The notes: generated by a model not told the origin, from the letters alone. A stretch of DNA of 64,000 nucleotides from Desarmillaria ectypa (GCA_030407005.1 JAUDYN010000004.1:1860001-1924000), one strand, 5' to 3'; positions 1-11,882 are shown, counted from the stretch's first letter. Made by a program: numbers and translations.

Positions 1-48
1 CTTCTTGGATTGGTGAGCCATGGGCGTGTTGGTGTCCCCCTTGGTCAT
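1..48 (-). CDS. possible 5' end of a gene running off the left edge
   Basis: An ATG at 48-46 on the minus strand opens a frame of 16 codons that stays open to the window edge and begins MTKGDTNTPM. Nothing in these residues lets me name the product. The opening MTKG recalls ribosomal protein eL37, but the residues that follow do not match that family, so I do not assign it. The frame may equally be chance, since 16 open codons are not informative. The gene body, if real, lies to the left of the window. Confidence 0.22.
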   Translation of the reverse strand, partial: MTKGDTNTPMAHQSKK

Positions 49-716
49 GAACGTAACGAGGAGGCGATGAAGGTATAAATCCAAGTAAGACGTCTGACCA
101 AAGACCTAAATTTGCGCTTTGCACGTGGTTCTTCTCGAAACGGGAAGGTGAACCGGGCCGAGAATGCCGGGACCGCAGTGCCTGAGCAGCTTGACTCAAA
201 GGCCCCGTACATATATCGCCGTGAGGCAATTGCAGTGCTTAACGTGTGTGAAGTTGACATTTAATTGAGAATGGAACGCTGGGAACGAAAATGCTACCAG
301 TGTTCTCCACAGTAACTGATCTACCTTCCAAGGCCCATGACCATATGTTCGTGTCTACCCACGTCATATTCTCTGTCTAAAAATGCCCTGCGTCACGAAC
401 AGAAGTCGATTTTGCATCCACTCTCACGCGGCCTTGATATCGCCATCTGGTCTACTGACCAGACGTGTGGTCATTAGGCACCGAACAGCACTACTCATTA
501 TCCCGTACACGGCGGAGGAATCAAGGTACCTTTTGTTGGATTATTGTCGATGTCTCGGTATTTCGTTCTCCATCTAAATCACATAAGACCTTTGACAATG
601 CCAGAAGAACAATGACACAATGACAAAGCGTGGCGGCCACGTGCCTCTATTTGTTGGGAGCTTTAGCCAGCGCAATGCGTTGCCAAACAAATCACACTCT
701 TCTCCCTCACGCTGTA
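49..716. other. intergenic stretch, no gene recognised
   Basis: This stretch contains only short open frames with no recognisable domain, the longest being 71 codons on the minus strand (260-45) and 64 codons on the plus strand (383-577). It should carry the promoter of PAB2 on the right and perhaps of a minus-strand gene at the left edge. I see no clear TATA box and no repeat. Confidence 0.5.
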
Positions 717-1571
717 ATGGCCGAAGTCGAGTCAACGCAACCTCCCGCGACTGGTGAACCGGAGACGATCATCGATGATGGTGAGGAAGCCGAGACCAAG
801 GTGTGTTCGTCGCGTATTGCTTTTACTCTTTCTTGACCAACTACAGGAAATCATGCTAATGAAGCAACGGGTGGAGGAAATGGAAAAGGAAGCTATGAAG
901 CTTCGAGAGATGCAGGCTGAGGCAGAAAAGGTCAATAACGATAGTTTGGACGCTGGCGTTCCGATGGAAACAGATGAGGATAAAGCCGCTGCGGACAGTC
1001 GGAGCGTTTATGTCGGTAATGTCAGTGCTGTCCCACCCTTCGGTACTTCTGTCTTTTTTTCTGATGCTTCAAACAGGTTGACTACAGTGCCACGCCGGAG
1101 GAGATCCAGGGTCATTTTCAAGCTTGTGGAACGATAAACCGAGTTACGATTCTGTGCGACAAGTTTACAGGACATCCGAAGGGGTCAGTTTCTCCAACAT
1201 ACTGGACCTACATTGATTGACGTCTCTTAGTTACGCGTACGTTGAGTTTGCTGAGCCGGAACACATTGACGCTGCTTTGACCATGGACAACTCTCTATTC
1301 CGTGGCCGTTTGATCAAGGTCGGAGCAAATTTTCCTGTGGCGCGTATGTTGTAACTGAATCGCTGATACTCCCAGGTTACGGCAAAGCGGACCAACGTAC
1401 CTGGATTCAACCGAGGGCGTGGTCGGGGTGGGTATAGAGGAGGCTACAGAGGAGGCTACAGAGGAGGTTATGGCGGATATAATCCATACAGAGGGCGCGG
1501 CCGGTATGTTATCCTTATCATTGTTTCTCCTGCTAACACCCATTTGTAGAGGTCGTGGACGCGGGTTTTAG
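717..1571 (+). CDS. PAB2: nuclear polyadenylate-binding protein 2 (PABPN1/Pab2 family)
   Basis: Six exons (717-800, 847-1020, 1077-1183, 1231-1318, 1376-1503, 1550-1571) sum to 603 bases, exactly 200 codons plus stop, and all splice sites are GT...AG. The order is an acidic N-terminus, a short coiled coil beginning [16 protein letters not shown], one RRM from about residue 82 with RNP2 (VYVGN) and RNP1 (KGYAYVEF), and an Arg/Gly tail with [12 protein letters not shown] repeats. This is the plan of PABPN1/Pab2, which binds nascent poly(A) tails in the nucleus, stimulates poly(A) polymerase and takes part in nuclear RNA decay. The RGG tail is a typical arginine-methylation target. The start at 717 was chosen because it is the first ATG that gives the family's acidic N-terminus. 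The frame is open further upstream, but the residues there look like non-coding translation. Confidence 0.93.
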
Positions 1572-1805
1572 GCTCGAACGGAAGTGCGTCACATTCTCTT
1601 TTGTCGTTCTTCGCTTCGTTTTGTTATTTGTGTAACGTAGTCTATCCAAAATTACATTTACAATGCCATCTTGTAATTCTATGCCTGCATATTCAACTCA
1701 GCTAAAATTTTGGTAAAGTCATCAGCTGAAGAATTTCCGAAATTGGTATATTGACTTTTTATCTTCGACCACCACATTGGGTCAAGCTTACCGTTCCGCG
1801 GCGAC

Positions 1806-2321
1806 ATGCTGCCAAACTTCTTACGATGGGCGACAAGGTCCATGTCGACCGCAGCCAAGACAGAGGCAAAGGCGTACCCATTCTCCAAAACAGCCATCGT
1901 ACATCCTGAACCGTCTTCGCATATTCCTAATGCTCTACGGGAAGGCAAAGGCCTCATGCCATACCTCTTCAAAAATCTCCCTCCGCTAGACAAACAAAAG
2001 ATGCTCCGAATATTATTCTCTCGCAGGTCCCCCAGCCAATTGAAGCCAGGTTCCATCCTCACCGTCACTATGGACCATGCGCCGTCTGTTTTCACGGGTG
2101 TCTTGCTCTCAATACGGCGACGCGGTCCCGATACCTCCATTGTTCTGCGCAACATTCTCCAGCGAACGGGTGTGGATATGCAGATATTCGTCAATTCGCC
2201 GCATGTGAAAGAGATAAAGGTAGTGCGCAAACCTCCGAGGGGAAGGATGAGAAGGGCGAAACTGTTCTATTTGAGAGATGCACCCGACAAGATGAGCATG
2301 ATTGCAGGCGCCAAAAAGTGA
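1806..2321 (+). CDS. IMG1: mitochondrial large-subunit ribosomal protein bL19m (IMG1)
   Basis: An intronless reading frame of 171 codons. The C-terminal half holds the ribosomal L19 fold: a strand with LKPGSILTVT, then VFTGVLLSIRRRGPDTS, then NSPHVKEIKVVRK and the diagnostic ending RRAKLFYLRDAPDK. Bacterial L19 lies at the 30S/50S interface. The fungal nuclear-encoded version (Img1 in yeast) works in the mitochondrial ribosome. The first 35-40 residues are Arg/Ser/Thr-rich with few acidic residues (MLPNFLRWATRSMSTAAK), as expected for a mitochondrial presequence. ATG 1806 is the start that includes this presequence. The gene lies 234 bases after PAB2 on the same strand. Confidence 0.92.
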   Translation: MLPNFLRWATRSMSTAAKTEAKAYPFSKTAIVHPEPSSHIPNALREGKGLMPYLFKNLPPLDKQKMLRILFSRRSPSQLKPGSILTVTMDHAPSVFTGVLLSIRRRGPDTSIVLRNILQRTGVDMQIFVNSPHVKEIKVVRKPPRGRMRRAKLFYLRDAPDKMSMIAGAKK

Positions 2322-2767
2322 CCAGCTATTGGTGAGCATCAATTGTTTTAACACACAGATGTCGGTATTCATCGCATCTTTAGGATGGCTGGCATTGTCA
2401 TTCAAGTTTCAATTTCTTACGACACCTTCCAGACTTGTGACGTATCAATGTAGAACGGGGTGGCAGAGTAGATATTAATTGAAGGTTGTCGTACAACGAC
2501 TGTCGGCTGTTACTGTTCTTCTACCTGCAAATGATGACTTGTTCTCGAACTGACAGAAATTCTAAGCACGCCAACAGTGTGACTGACACATCAGCATTGG
2601 CAACGAAACACAAAGCAGATAAATGGCGAACATACGGCGACAAAATAAATTAAAAATTGAAAGTTTACGGCGCCTGATCCGGAAGAGCAACCAAATAGAG
2701 CCTGATATACAGACGGCAGGCGCACTGTATCTGGAACTGCGCGGCTTCGTCACCTACCATCACTACC
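2322..2767. other. intergenic stretch between bL19m and IVY1-like gene
   Basis: About 445 bases with no gene I can support. It must contain the bL19m 3' end and the promoter and 5' leader of the downstream gene. The AT-rich run at about 2640-2660 is unremarkable. No repeat or RNA gene was seen. Confidence 0.5.
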
Positions 2768-4625
2768 ATGGCTCCCCATCGTCCCCGTTCCCTCCGAGGT
2801 CTCGCATTTGGCTCCAGGCGCAACTCGTCGCCCCCTTCACCTACTTTCTCTGATACTACCAATGTCTCACAAATGAATTTCGGCGCAAATGGCCCAGAGA
2901 AGATAATAACCAGGTCCAACTTGAAAGCGAGTCTTCAGGCATACGAAGAAGTAAGAATTTTCGGTATCTGTCGAAGCTAAGGATTCCAATGCACTTGAAT
3001 GCAGCTTATGAACGCCTCTGCAAATTATCGTCTTGCCCTTGTTGCCATGTCGAGAGCAACTGCAGCATTCGCGGACGCAATGGAGACCTGCAGCAGGTGC
3101 GAGGTTTCTTATGTCTTGGCCTTGTTATGTACTTATCCTGCTCCAGTCTTAAGGGTCCATCATACGAGTCGGGGACACGCTTACAAGCAGCATCTGGCCT
3201 TCACCATCTCATAGGGAACCATTGGCATGTTCTGGTCAGTCAATATGCGTCGTGTCGGAAATGAACTTATCCGTGCTAATATGCAGAAATAGGCTGAAGC
3301 AATTGATAAGAAGTTTGAGAAACCACTGCGCCAGCACCTGGAGACTTACCGCACGATAGTGACCGTATGTTATAACTGGATGTGAGCTGAAGTAAAATCA
3401 CGTTCAATTGCTTTGCAGGAACGGTCAGCATCATACGAACGTGCTCTGCGGGAGAAAAGTCGAGTCATTCGGGATACAGAAATGCGAAACATGAACAGGA
3501 AAGAGCGAAGTACGAAAACCCGATCATGCCAGAGGAAGCCAGCTGAGACGAGTGTTCTTTTCTAGATTTACAAAGCTTCCGCGAGGCACTGTTAGTTCTT
3601 CAGCAGCAGGTGGACGATCTTGATGACCTCAAGGCTTCTCATTACCGGGAAATTATCGAACACGAAGAAGAAGTATGGGATGTAGTACAGGGAAAAGTGG
3701 GTCTTTCATTTCATAAAGCGTAGCATCCATTGACTTTGAATGTTTACGTCCAGATGTGCTTAGTTGTCCGCTCTACCATGGATTTGTTTGATAGGTTCAC
3801 TGCTAAGGCGTGCGTACCTTATGCGCCAATTCTAGGTCCTAGCTAACCCCAAAATGTAGCTCTGACCCAGTCATTGAGCCGATGTTGCAGGCGGTACCGG
3901 ACCCATTTGACTCCTATGGCCCACCCCAAGCCGAAGACCAAATATTCAGCATTCTTCCTCCTCTTTCCATTCTTACGAACCCAGCGCCATCGTCATCGGC
4001 CGCTACGCCTATAATGACAACACCAGAGCTTAATTCCACTGACGGTTTACCTAGCTCTTCGAGCAGCCAAAACAACTCAATAGCGTGGACTCCAGAGGCT
4101 TCAAATGGATTGTACACATCAGAATCAACTGAATGGGCGGATGTGTCTTCTCCCACCTCAACCTCGCCAACTCCACCGAGATCGGTGTCTCCACCAGTAT
4201 CACACAGGCACTCAACACCACCCATGTCCCAACCCGGACATCATTCTCGCCGTTCCGAGTCATCAAAGCTTCGCCGTGTCCTGTCAGCCATCGATGAAGG
4301 CCATTCGCGACAAGGAAACCATGAAGTTTCGCAGACAGAACTTGCACCTTACACTTCTGTACTGAACGGTGCATCACCAGCGCAACCGCAGCAACCGCAG
4401 CCAGAGAAAGAACCCAGTTTCAATTGGACGTCACCTTTTACCTATGGTAGGTCACCATATGAAGACATAGATGACAGTACCACGCCTCGAGGTTCAGCAT
4501 ATAGGGTCAATGCTACACCATCACCTCCTGGATCACCTTCACTTGATGGTAGTAGTTCGGAGAGCAAAGAGCCAGATGAAACAAAATCAGAGCACGGTGC
4601 CTCGACCATGCCTGTAACTACCTAA
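2768..4625 (+). CDS. IVY1: IVY1-like inverse-BAR phospholipid-binding protein
   Basis: At least six short introns are needed to keep the N-terminal helical part in frame. Spliced, it reads ITRSNLKASLQAYEE, then ASANYRLALVAMSRATAAFA, then GLHHLIGNHWHVL, then FEKPLRQHLETYRTIV and ERSASYERALREKSR, ending with FREALLVLQQQVDDLDDL. This long-helix pattern matches fungal Ivy1-like proteins, which bind membranes through an inverse-BAR fold and, in yeast, act at the vacuole with Ypt7 and the HOPS/TORC1 system. The last exon (3882-4625) is a Ser/Pro/Thr-rich disordered tail that is unlikely to be catalytic. The start ATG 2768 follows ACC and gives a short basic leader before the helices. I recognise the family from the helical blocks and have not run an alignment. 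Another BAR-superfamily member is the main alternative. Confidence 0.75.
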
Positions 4626-4786
4626 CACAATTACCTCTTCCGACAATTTCACGCGGCGGAGATTTTCAGGATAATGCTTTCATTTTAGTGGTTCAACATA
4701 TAGCTGATTTTAGTATGTAATAGTCCCCCTAGACTGTTTTTGTTTTGGATAAATGCGACTTGACTTCACCTCACTGCGCCGTGTGC

Positions 4787-7512
4787 TTATGAAACCTGAC
4801 GGTAACGCCCAAGTCCATATTGTCGTAAAGTGGAGTCTGGTACGGGCGCAGGACTTTCGAAAAGCATATCGGTGCCGGAACTAGTCTTCGGAAAAGCGAT
4901 CACGTCGCGAATGGATGATGAATTGCAGAGTATGGCCATTAGGCGATCAAAACCTGTGAACAGGCCATGATGAAAAGTATGGCAGACGGGATGAGGGTGA
5001 TGACGGACCTAGGGCAATGCCGCCGTGTGGTGGAGCACCACATCGAAGGGCCTGGAGAAGATGATTGAAAGGCTCCCTCTCTTCCGCCGAAAACTATGAT
5101 AGCCGTTGATTACCTCCGAATCCAGAAAACACGTTACAAGCCAACTGACCTTGAGGATGTCCGTAAAAATGTATTCCTGCATATCTGCATCATGCACACG
5201 CACGGAACCACCTCCGACTTCAACCCCGTTGAGGACCAGATCATAGTGCTGACCCCGGACCTGGAATAAAGCCGTGTGAGCAGACAAACGCTCAGAAGTG
5301 CGAGAAGTAATCTATTACACTTTCAATCTTGCCATTGAACAAAGCTTCTACGTCCTGCCACATTGGGGCAGTAAATGGATGATGTGTGCTTGACCATTTC
5401 CTGTCAAGTTCCAGTTCTGGCGTAAATAGCGGGAACTCTGTTATCCAGAGGAAGTTGGATGAATCGGGTAGGACAAATTTCTCTGGAAAGTGCTTGTTAG
5501 TGGACGGCTTCTTGCATCGGCGAATTGCACTGCAGCTGACCTTGGTCAACCGCCGCCTCTAGCAAATTAAGCCTCTGTCTTCCTAGAACAGTGGACCCAC
5601 CCTGCATATGAAGTCAATGCATGATCCCATGTGGCATGGATTGACCTCACAGTGGCGATCCTCGATCTTCGAGCCAGCCATAGCCCATCACCGGGTGATA
5701 TCCCGAGCTTCTCGCTGAGTGCGGCGACTTCAGACGCGTTCAGTGCCTCTGAGATTTGGGGTACTATTCGACTACGATTCAGCCATGTTTGGATAGTCTT
5801 CGTGGTCATCTGAACGAACTCCTGAAGCAAAAGCCGTCAAGTAAGAAAAAGCTAATTATGCCAGCTGTCTCGTACCGCGAAAGGTTCGATTTTACACTTC
5901 GGCGACACTGATAAGAAGGAAGGTTCCTCGCGGTGCCGCAAGATGATGCATTCAACGATTTCATCGTTCTCCCGCAACACCGTTTGGATCCCAGAAGGTA
6001 AGGCTTGAGTGATGTCTGAAATCTACCAATTGAACGGTAAACGGCCCTGATGTCCGACACTAAAGTGCGACACGTACTTCTAAACCGAATCGTGTATCCG
6101 GTTTATCAGACCCAAACTGGGAAGAACAATAATCACCATTCATTGAAAAGGGGAAAAAAGACACCAAGGGGCTTACACGTCTCATCGCGTCAAAGTAAGT
6201 CATGACCTTGAACCTGTTAGGTAAGGTTACACCTTTGAACTGCTGCCAAATCTTCTTGATGATGGTCTCAATGATATCCCGGACTTGAGTTCCTCCCATT
6301 CGCCAGGCATCGGAACTCGGGGACTTAGTAGTATCTCCCTGAGATCCCCATGATACAAATGCCATCTCCATATCAATCTGAGTAAATTCCGGCTGCCTAT
6401 CCTTCCGGCCATCCTCGTCACGGAAGCATTTAGCAATCTGGTAATAACGATCTACCGCCCCCGAACAGATCAACAGTTGCTTAGGCTGCTGCGGCGACTG
6501 GGCGAGAGCGAAAAAATTAGGCGGATCCGAATCATTGCTAACCTGTGTTGGAACTAGATACTCCTTTGCACCTTCGGGGGACGAACGTAAGAGTAGAGGA
6601 GTTTCTACATCGAGAAAACCTAAAAGATTGTGAGACACTGTTCTCGATAGGGAAAAGCGGAGAAGGACCATTTTCATGTAATATATTCCTCACCAGGTGC
6701 GCCACATTTGCCCGCCTCTTCAAGTTGTTGGAAAGAGAGGGACGACGGAGGTCTAGATACCGATAGCGCAGGCGATAGTCTTCGTTTGGCTTGTGGAGCG
6801 GTTGGTATGGAAAGAGATGAGCACGGGAAGAGGCACCTACTAGATTGTGACCTGACGGAACAAATGGTAGTTGGGTTGCGGGGTTTAAGAGGACAAAACT
6901 GTGAACCTTGACGTCGATGTCACCTCCGGGGCCCTGGAACAGAATCAAACACGGAATATAGGATTACAAAATGAAAGGCTGACATCCCGACGGGCCTCTG
7001 AAGGCCTTAAAAGGACCGAACCCTGAACTAAAACGACAGACTCTACAGGGACCTGAGATAGAGCGTCGGAAAACGCGTCGGTGTTGTCGACAATGAGCTG
7101 GACTGTGCCGGAAGGGTCTTTGAGCGGAAAAAAGGAACAGACACGACCCTTCCTTGTCGACAAGAGGTGTTGGTGGAAACTGGACGAATGGAGTAGGATA
7201 AAAGTAATCACCGTTTATTCAGGATCCAGCCAGACAAAACGACCCGAGATCCAGCATCTGACGTGGACAAGGCGCCGCAGCGGTGAGTTCGAGGGGGGAA
7301 TGGGGCTAAAAACACGGTATGAAAGAAAGAAAAAATTAGATTGGACGAAACAAAGGAGACTACGGCTGACCGCAATGGGCGAGAAAGTGCCGATGAAACG
7401 GATAGTATAGCTGAGAATAGGCTCGGCAAGAGAAAGGAACATGTGAAGAGTTAGATACAAGTAAAGGACATCGTGGAACCGCCTGAGGCAGTGCCCGGAG
7501 GAATACTCGCAT
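4787..7512 (-). CDS. MSD1: mitochondrial aspartyl-tRNA synthetase, bacterial type
   Basis: The protein begins [14 protein letters not shown], an Arg/Leu-rich presequence. An intron then joins it in phase to [13 protein letters not shown], the start of the anticodon-binding OB fold. Class II motifs follow in order: motif 1 around [20 protein letters not shown], motif 2 with [20 protein letters not shown], and motif 3 with [14 protein letters not shown] near the C-terminus. Between motifs 2 and 3 lies the extra domain (GAD-like) found in bacterial-type AspRS and absent from the cytosolic type, so this is the organellar enzyme that charges mitochondrial tRNA-Asp. Many introns (at least eight) interrupt it. 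The stop is TAA at 4789-4787. It is head-to-head with the F-box gene, 213 bases between start codons. Whether it also charges tRNA-Asn cannot be told from sequence alone. Confidence 0.92.
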
Positions 7513-7725
7513 CACAGGGCGCAGAGAACGCGAAGCCAGTTGGAGGCACAAGGTCAACCTCAACAATTCGATCGATTTACGTAACAGCTCAACTAACCCT
7601 TTGTTACTAAGAACAGAAAAGAAGTGTAACAACACAATATCTTCCCTCCCATCACGTCGTCCCTGCATTTACTAGCCGATATAAAGTAAACTTAATATTC
7701 TAATGTATTTACTACAAACACCGTC

Positions 7726-8783
7726 ATGCCTCCCTCTATCCTTGACCTCCCTATTGAGCTCCTTGACTCCATTTGCTCCCATCTTAACCCTTGTTACCTT
7801 CTTTCCTTACTCAAGGTCTGCTCCAGGGTCTCCCCAGTTGCCCAGCGTCGTCTATATCGTACAATTTTCGCTGCACCTGCAGCCCAAAATTTATCCGTGG
7901 TCCTTACCCTCGCGAAAAATTCCCTTCTCGCAGAATATGTCACCTCTTTCTCTATCAATCTAGACTCCCAGCCCTCCTTGTTCCTGTCCTTCTTTCGCCA
8001 TCTTGCGGTGGCGCTTGGGAACATGACCAACCTCGTTCATTTATGTGTCTTCGTCCCTCCTCGGGTCAGCTGGATATTACTTCCAATCAAGTCATCACAC
8101 TACCCCTCCTTATCCCATTTCTCATGCTCGTTTCCCTTTAATTCGCATGTCGCGACCTTCTTAAAAGCCACCCCTTCCCTTCTAAAATTAGAGGTGGACA
8201 CATTATCTCCTTCATTCCAACACGACTATCTCGACCCCCTTCCACCTTGCTCGGTACCTCACTTGTCCCACTTTACTGGTTCCTCCCAGGCTGCTCGCAC
8301 CATCGTACCAGGTCGTCCAGTTCAATCTCTCCGTATTAATACAGGACACGTCGATGACAGCGTTGTCGACGCCATTACCCAGTCCACAGCTGATGTAACC
8401 GTCTTTGAAGCGACAACTACATCTTTCCCTGCCTCGCTGCTCCACCTTCTTTCCCAGCGCTTACACCAAATGGTCTATCTCAGAATTTCATCCACCTGTA
8501 ATTTCTCGGGACTCCCCGACACGGTACCTTTTGTTTCATCCTCTCGTGCCTTCTCCGTGCTCATTCTTGTTTCAAGGCCTTTTACGAAGATATTGCCAAC
8601 GCTTTGACAAAATTCCCAGCCCTCGAAGTTTTTGAACTCTCTGGGATGCTCTGGGGCTCCATAAAGACAGATCAAAAACAGGTTGGAAGAATTTGGCAGT
8701 CAAGACCGCTTGACACTGATTTCGGCCGAGAGGAAGGTGCTGAATCTATTGACTCTTATTCGGATTTTTCCTACTACTACTGA
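7726..8783 (+). CDS. F-box-like protein
   Basis: Two exons (7726-8523 and 8577-8783, phase 0 intron of 53 bases) give 334 residues. The N-terminus, ILDLPIELLDSICSHLNPCY followed by LLSLLKVCSRVSPVAQRRLY, is a typical fungal F-box (LPxELLxxI...L...L...CR). F-box proteins dock substrates to SCF ubiquitin ligases through Skp1. The remainder resembles the divergent Leu-rich C-terminal part of agaricomycete F-box families, with an acidic Tyr-ending tail, and its substrate is unknown. The coding strand is strikingly pyrimidine-rich, unlike its neighbours. The second exon continues the open frame as AFYEDIANALTKFPALEVFE, which supports the intron. Agaricomycetes carry many such genes, so orthology cannot be assigned. 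Confidence 0.78.
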
Positions 8784-8981
8784 CGTCCTGTCAACTCTGC
8801 GTACCAAGTAATTACCAGTACTGATACTTCTTTTCACAATATGCCAGTGTCATTAATATTCGACATCACTTCTGATACGTCGTTACCTAATTAGGCTTAT
8901 GTCACACTCTACCGTACCGTGACGCAAGAATTGACTTCTCGAGCTTCTCCCACTTGAATCATTCCTTCTTCTGTGTCCGTC

Positions 8982-10686
8982 ATGAGCAAACGACCTCCCA
9001 ACGAGATCGAAACCAAAATCCATCAAGCCGCGTTATCTTCTGATAATCATGTAAGGGCTCTTGTTTGTCGAATACTCACTATCAGACTTACTCTTCATAG
9101 GAACTCACCCCGAAACAAATCGAAGAGATCGTACCAGATACCAAAGCCAGGCAAAAGGCTATCAACTTCTTATTAGCCGTTGGGCTGTTCAAACCGTTAA
9201 GTGACGGCAAAAAGAAAATCACTTTCAGAGCCGTCGCCAAGGCAGAACTTAACGCGTAACTTGTCATCCTTTTTTATCAAGCAATTCCGCATCTGACCGG
9301 CCTCGGGTAGAACCAAGGATCTCAGTGGAGAGGAGAATTTAGTGCTGAGTCACATAAAGGCATCACAGAATGAAGGTACATGAAGCACAATATAACCTAA
9401 GCAAAATTCATTCCATGGTATCCCTGCAGGCATATGGACCAAGCACCTCAAGGCCAAAACAAATCTACATCAAACAATCATCGATCGCTGCTTGAAAACA
9501 TTGACTCAGAAAAAGCTCATCAAACGCGTGCAATCCGTGCAGGTGGGATTCTTCAAGCGAAGCAAACCTTGTTTTTCTAACGTGACTATCAGTATGCAAC
9601 AAGAAAGATCTACATGCTCGAAGGCATAGAACCATCCATCGCGCTCACAGGGGGACCATGGTATACAGATAACGAACTAGACACTGAGTTCATCGAGACC
9701 CTCATCAAAGCATGTTTCAAATTGATACGTGATATGGTGTGCTCAGCGTTCTTAAGCATCGTACTAATGTGCTAACATCTTACGACAGAGTTATCCAAAA
9801 CGCGGCTCCAAGTATGAAGGAGCGTTATACCCCATATCCAATTCCCCACAGTATCCTACGGCACAGCATGTTCGAAACACTCTGCGGCAGGCTAGGCTGA
9901 CGGAGACCGATCTTACGGTGGAGCACGTCGAGATGTTGTTGAATGTTCTAGTCCTCGACGGAGAGATCGAAAAGGTGCGTTGCATCTTCATTAGCCGTCT
10001 GGTGGCAATGGTAATTATTGTACTTTCAGATCCCCGCTTTCGGCATTGCGTCCTGGAATACAAATTCCGTAAATGAGGATGACCCCGGAGATGAAACAGA
10101 CAATAAAAAGAAGACGAAAAAAAGAAAACATCGCTCTTCTGATTCCGACGGCGAGGACAACACGAGTAAACGGAAAAGGAAAAAGCGAGCCGCGACGGAC
10201 GACTCAAACTCGGATGATCTCTTACCTAAGAAGAAAAGGAGGAGGGCCGGCGACTCTGGGTCGGACGTTGAAACCACCAAACGCAAAAAGAAAAAAGTCA
10301 TCTCCGATGATGAAGCCACAGGTTCAGACGTGGATACCAAGAAGAAACGGAGGCGAGCCAAGTCCAATAGATACGACAGTTCTTCCGAAAGTGATTCGTC
10401 TGATTCTGAAATGGAAACACGTCGTCATAGTCGTAAATCATCGAAAATTCGGCACCGCTCGTCCTCTCCTGTGCCCGGTTCCTTCTCGGACGGCGAAGAT
10501 GGAATATACGTGTATAGGGCCATACGACAGGAACGCCCGTCGCTTGGCTGGTCTGAATCACCATGTGCTAAGTGTCCGTCATTTGAGTTCTGCAAGGATG
10601 GAGGACCAGTGAACCCTCGAGAATGTGTTTACTATGGGGAGTGGATGACGGGTGGGCCGGTGACTGAAATCGAGGACACCGCGTAG
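8982..10686 (+). CDS. RPC34: DNA-directed RNA polymerase III subunit RPC34/RPC6
   Basis: The protein starts MSKRPPNEIETKIHQAALSS and continues through winged-helix segments (ELTPKQIEEIVPDTKARQKA, WTKHLKAKTNLHQTIIDRCL, KKLIKRVQSVQYATRKIYML) that match RPC34, a specific subunit of RNA polymerase III needed for initiation and open-complex formation at tRNA and 5S genes. The end carries the family's four-cysteine cluster, PCAKCPSFEFC then ECVYYGEW, which in RPC34/hRPC39 binds an iron-sulfur cluster. A Lys/Ser/Asp-rich stretch of roughly 140 residues (about 10070-10500) sits inside the third winged helix, between GEIEKIPAFGIASW and YVYRAIRQE, and is described under findings. GTG codons upstream of ATG 8982 are not used in my model. 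The gene is 198 bases after the F-box gene on the same strand. Confidence 0.93.
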
Positions 10687-10746
10687 GACAAATAAGGTTG
10701 TTGTAAAGGCTATTCATAATTTGTTACCCAATAAAGTTTGTATCCT

Positions 10747-11754
10747 CTAATTCTGCACTTCTCCGGCCTGCAACTCCTGTACAGCCCGCTGTACGAACAA
10801 ATGTGCGTCGTATGTGATCAGCCAAGGATGTGCCTCATTCTCGGAGGTAATTGTGGTTTCTGTGCCTCCCGTGAACTCAGCCACAACGCCCAGGTACACG
10901 TCGTGTCCCTGTACCAACTCGAATTTTTTGAATTGCCATCCCGGAGGGACTGCGCCATCCACCCGGATTATGTCCGAAGTTACGTCGAATTCCAGTCGAC
11001 TAAAGTCGAACCCAAGGCCAAGGCCAAGAGCTTTTGTATAAGCCTCCTTTATCGTCCAAATCCAAAAGAATCTTCGAAGGGCTTCGTATTGCGATACCTC
11101 GGGGGAAAGTAAACAGCGACGTTCAAGCAAGGTTAGCTTCGTTTCGTTTCGTTAAAAATACTCAGCGATATATAGCATCCACACTTGCCTGATCTCCTAC
11201 AGTCTCTACAAAGGATTTGAATGACTCGCGCCCTGGAATCCGTACCTTCATTACATCAATCCCAACAGTAAAAGATGGCGGGTTTGCTGTCCCCGGTCCG
11301 AACGCCATTGCTACAAGGCCGTTATCATGGGATATGTTGAATGCAACGGGCGGATCCAGATAAGGTGTGGTCTCGATTATTGTGAGCGTATTTCAACAGT
11401 CCGAGATATAGCGCCCACATACAATATATGGTTTCCTTGCCTCTGTCACACCAAATGCCATAGCTTGTGGCAAGACGCCACGATCCCTGAGCATCATGCA
11501 AGGCAGCAAACGCCCGATGAGTGTCCCTAGGTAAATTGTCAGACGCTACCAAAATCGGAAAAGATAGACACCTACGACAGGCGTCCTCCCTTCTAAAAAA
11601 CTTTTTGATTCGCGTCGCGCTTTCTGGGTCAACGACAGAGAGGCCTGCATGGTAAAGCTACTCATGTTAGTGTAGATTTAAGAGTAAACCAAAAACTCTT
11701 AAATACATCTTCAGAAAACAGAGTGGGATCGTAGTGGACCGCCCAGACCTGCAT
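10747..11754 (-). CDS. 4'-phosphopantetheinyl transferase (Sfp/Lys5 type)
   Basis: The first exon reads MQVWAVHYDPTLFSEDVF. After introns come VAFNISHDNGLVAMAFG and VGIDVMKVRIPG, which hold the conserved His-Asp and the Mg-binding GxD motif, and then FWIWTIKEAYTKALGLGLGF, the diagnostic W..KEAY.K..G.G motif. These enzymes move the phosphopantetheine arm of coenzyme A onto carrier domains of fatty acid synthase, polyketide and peptide synthetases and the alpha-aminoadipate reductase of lysine synthesis. Fungi usually have one broad cytosolic enzyme of this type, so this gene probably serves lysine and secondary metabolism alike. The stop TAG is at 10749-10747. It shares a 128-base head-to-head region with the MAK32-like gene. 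Confidence 0.9.
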
Positions 11755-11882
11755 GAGAGCGTAGAGATGCCAGTTAGGGATCAAGGACTGATCGATTGAT
11801 GATCGACACATTTCTGGCATCCTTATCTTATCGCGTTGCAACTCCTACTTCATCTTTCACATCTAATTGTCCTTCTTCAAGG

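Noticed and set aside
10026..10367. Minus-strand frame of 113 codons rich in Phe, Leu and Ser
   Set aside because: It is the antisense of the Lys/Ser-rich insertion in RPC34.
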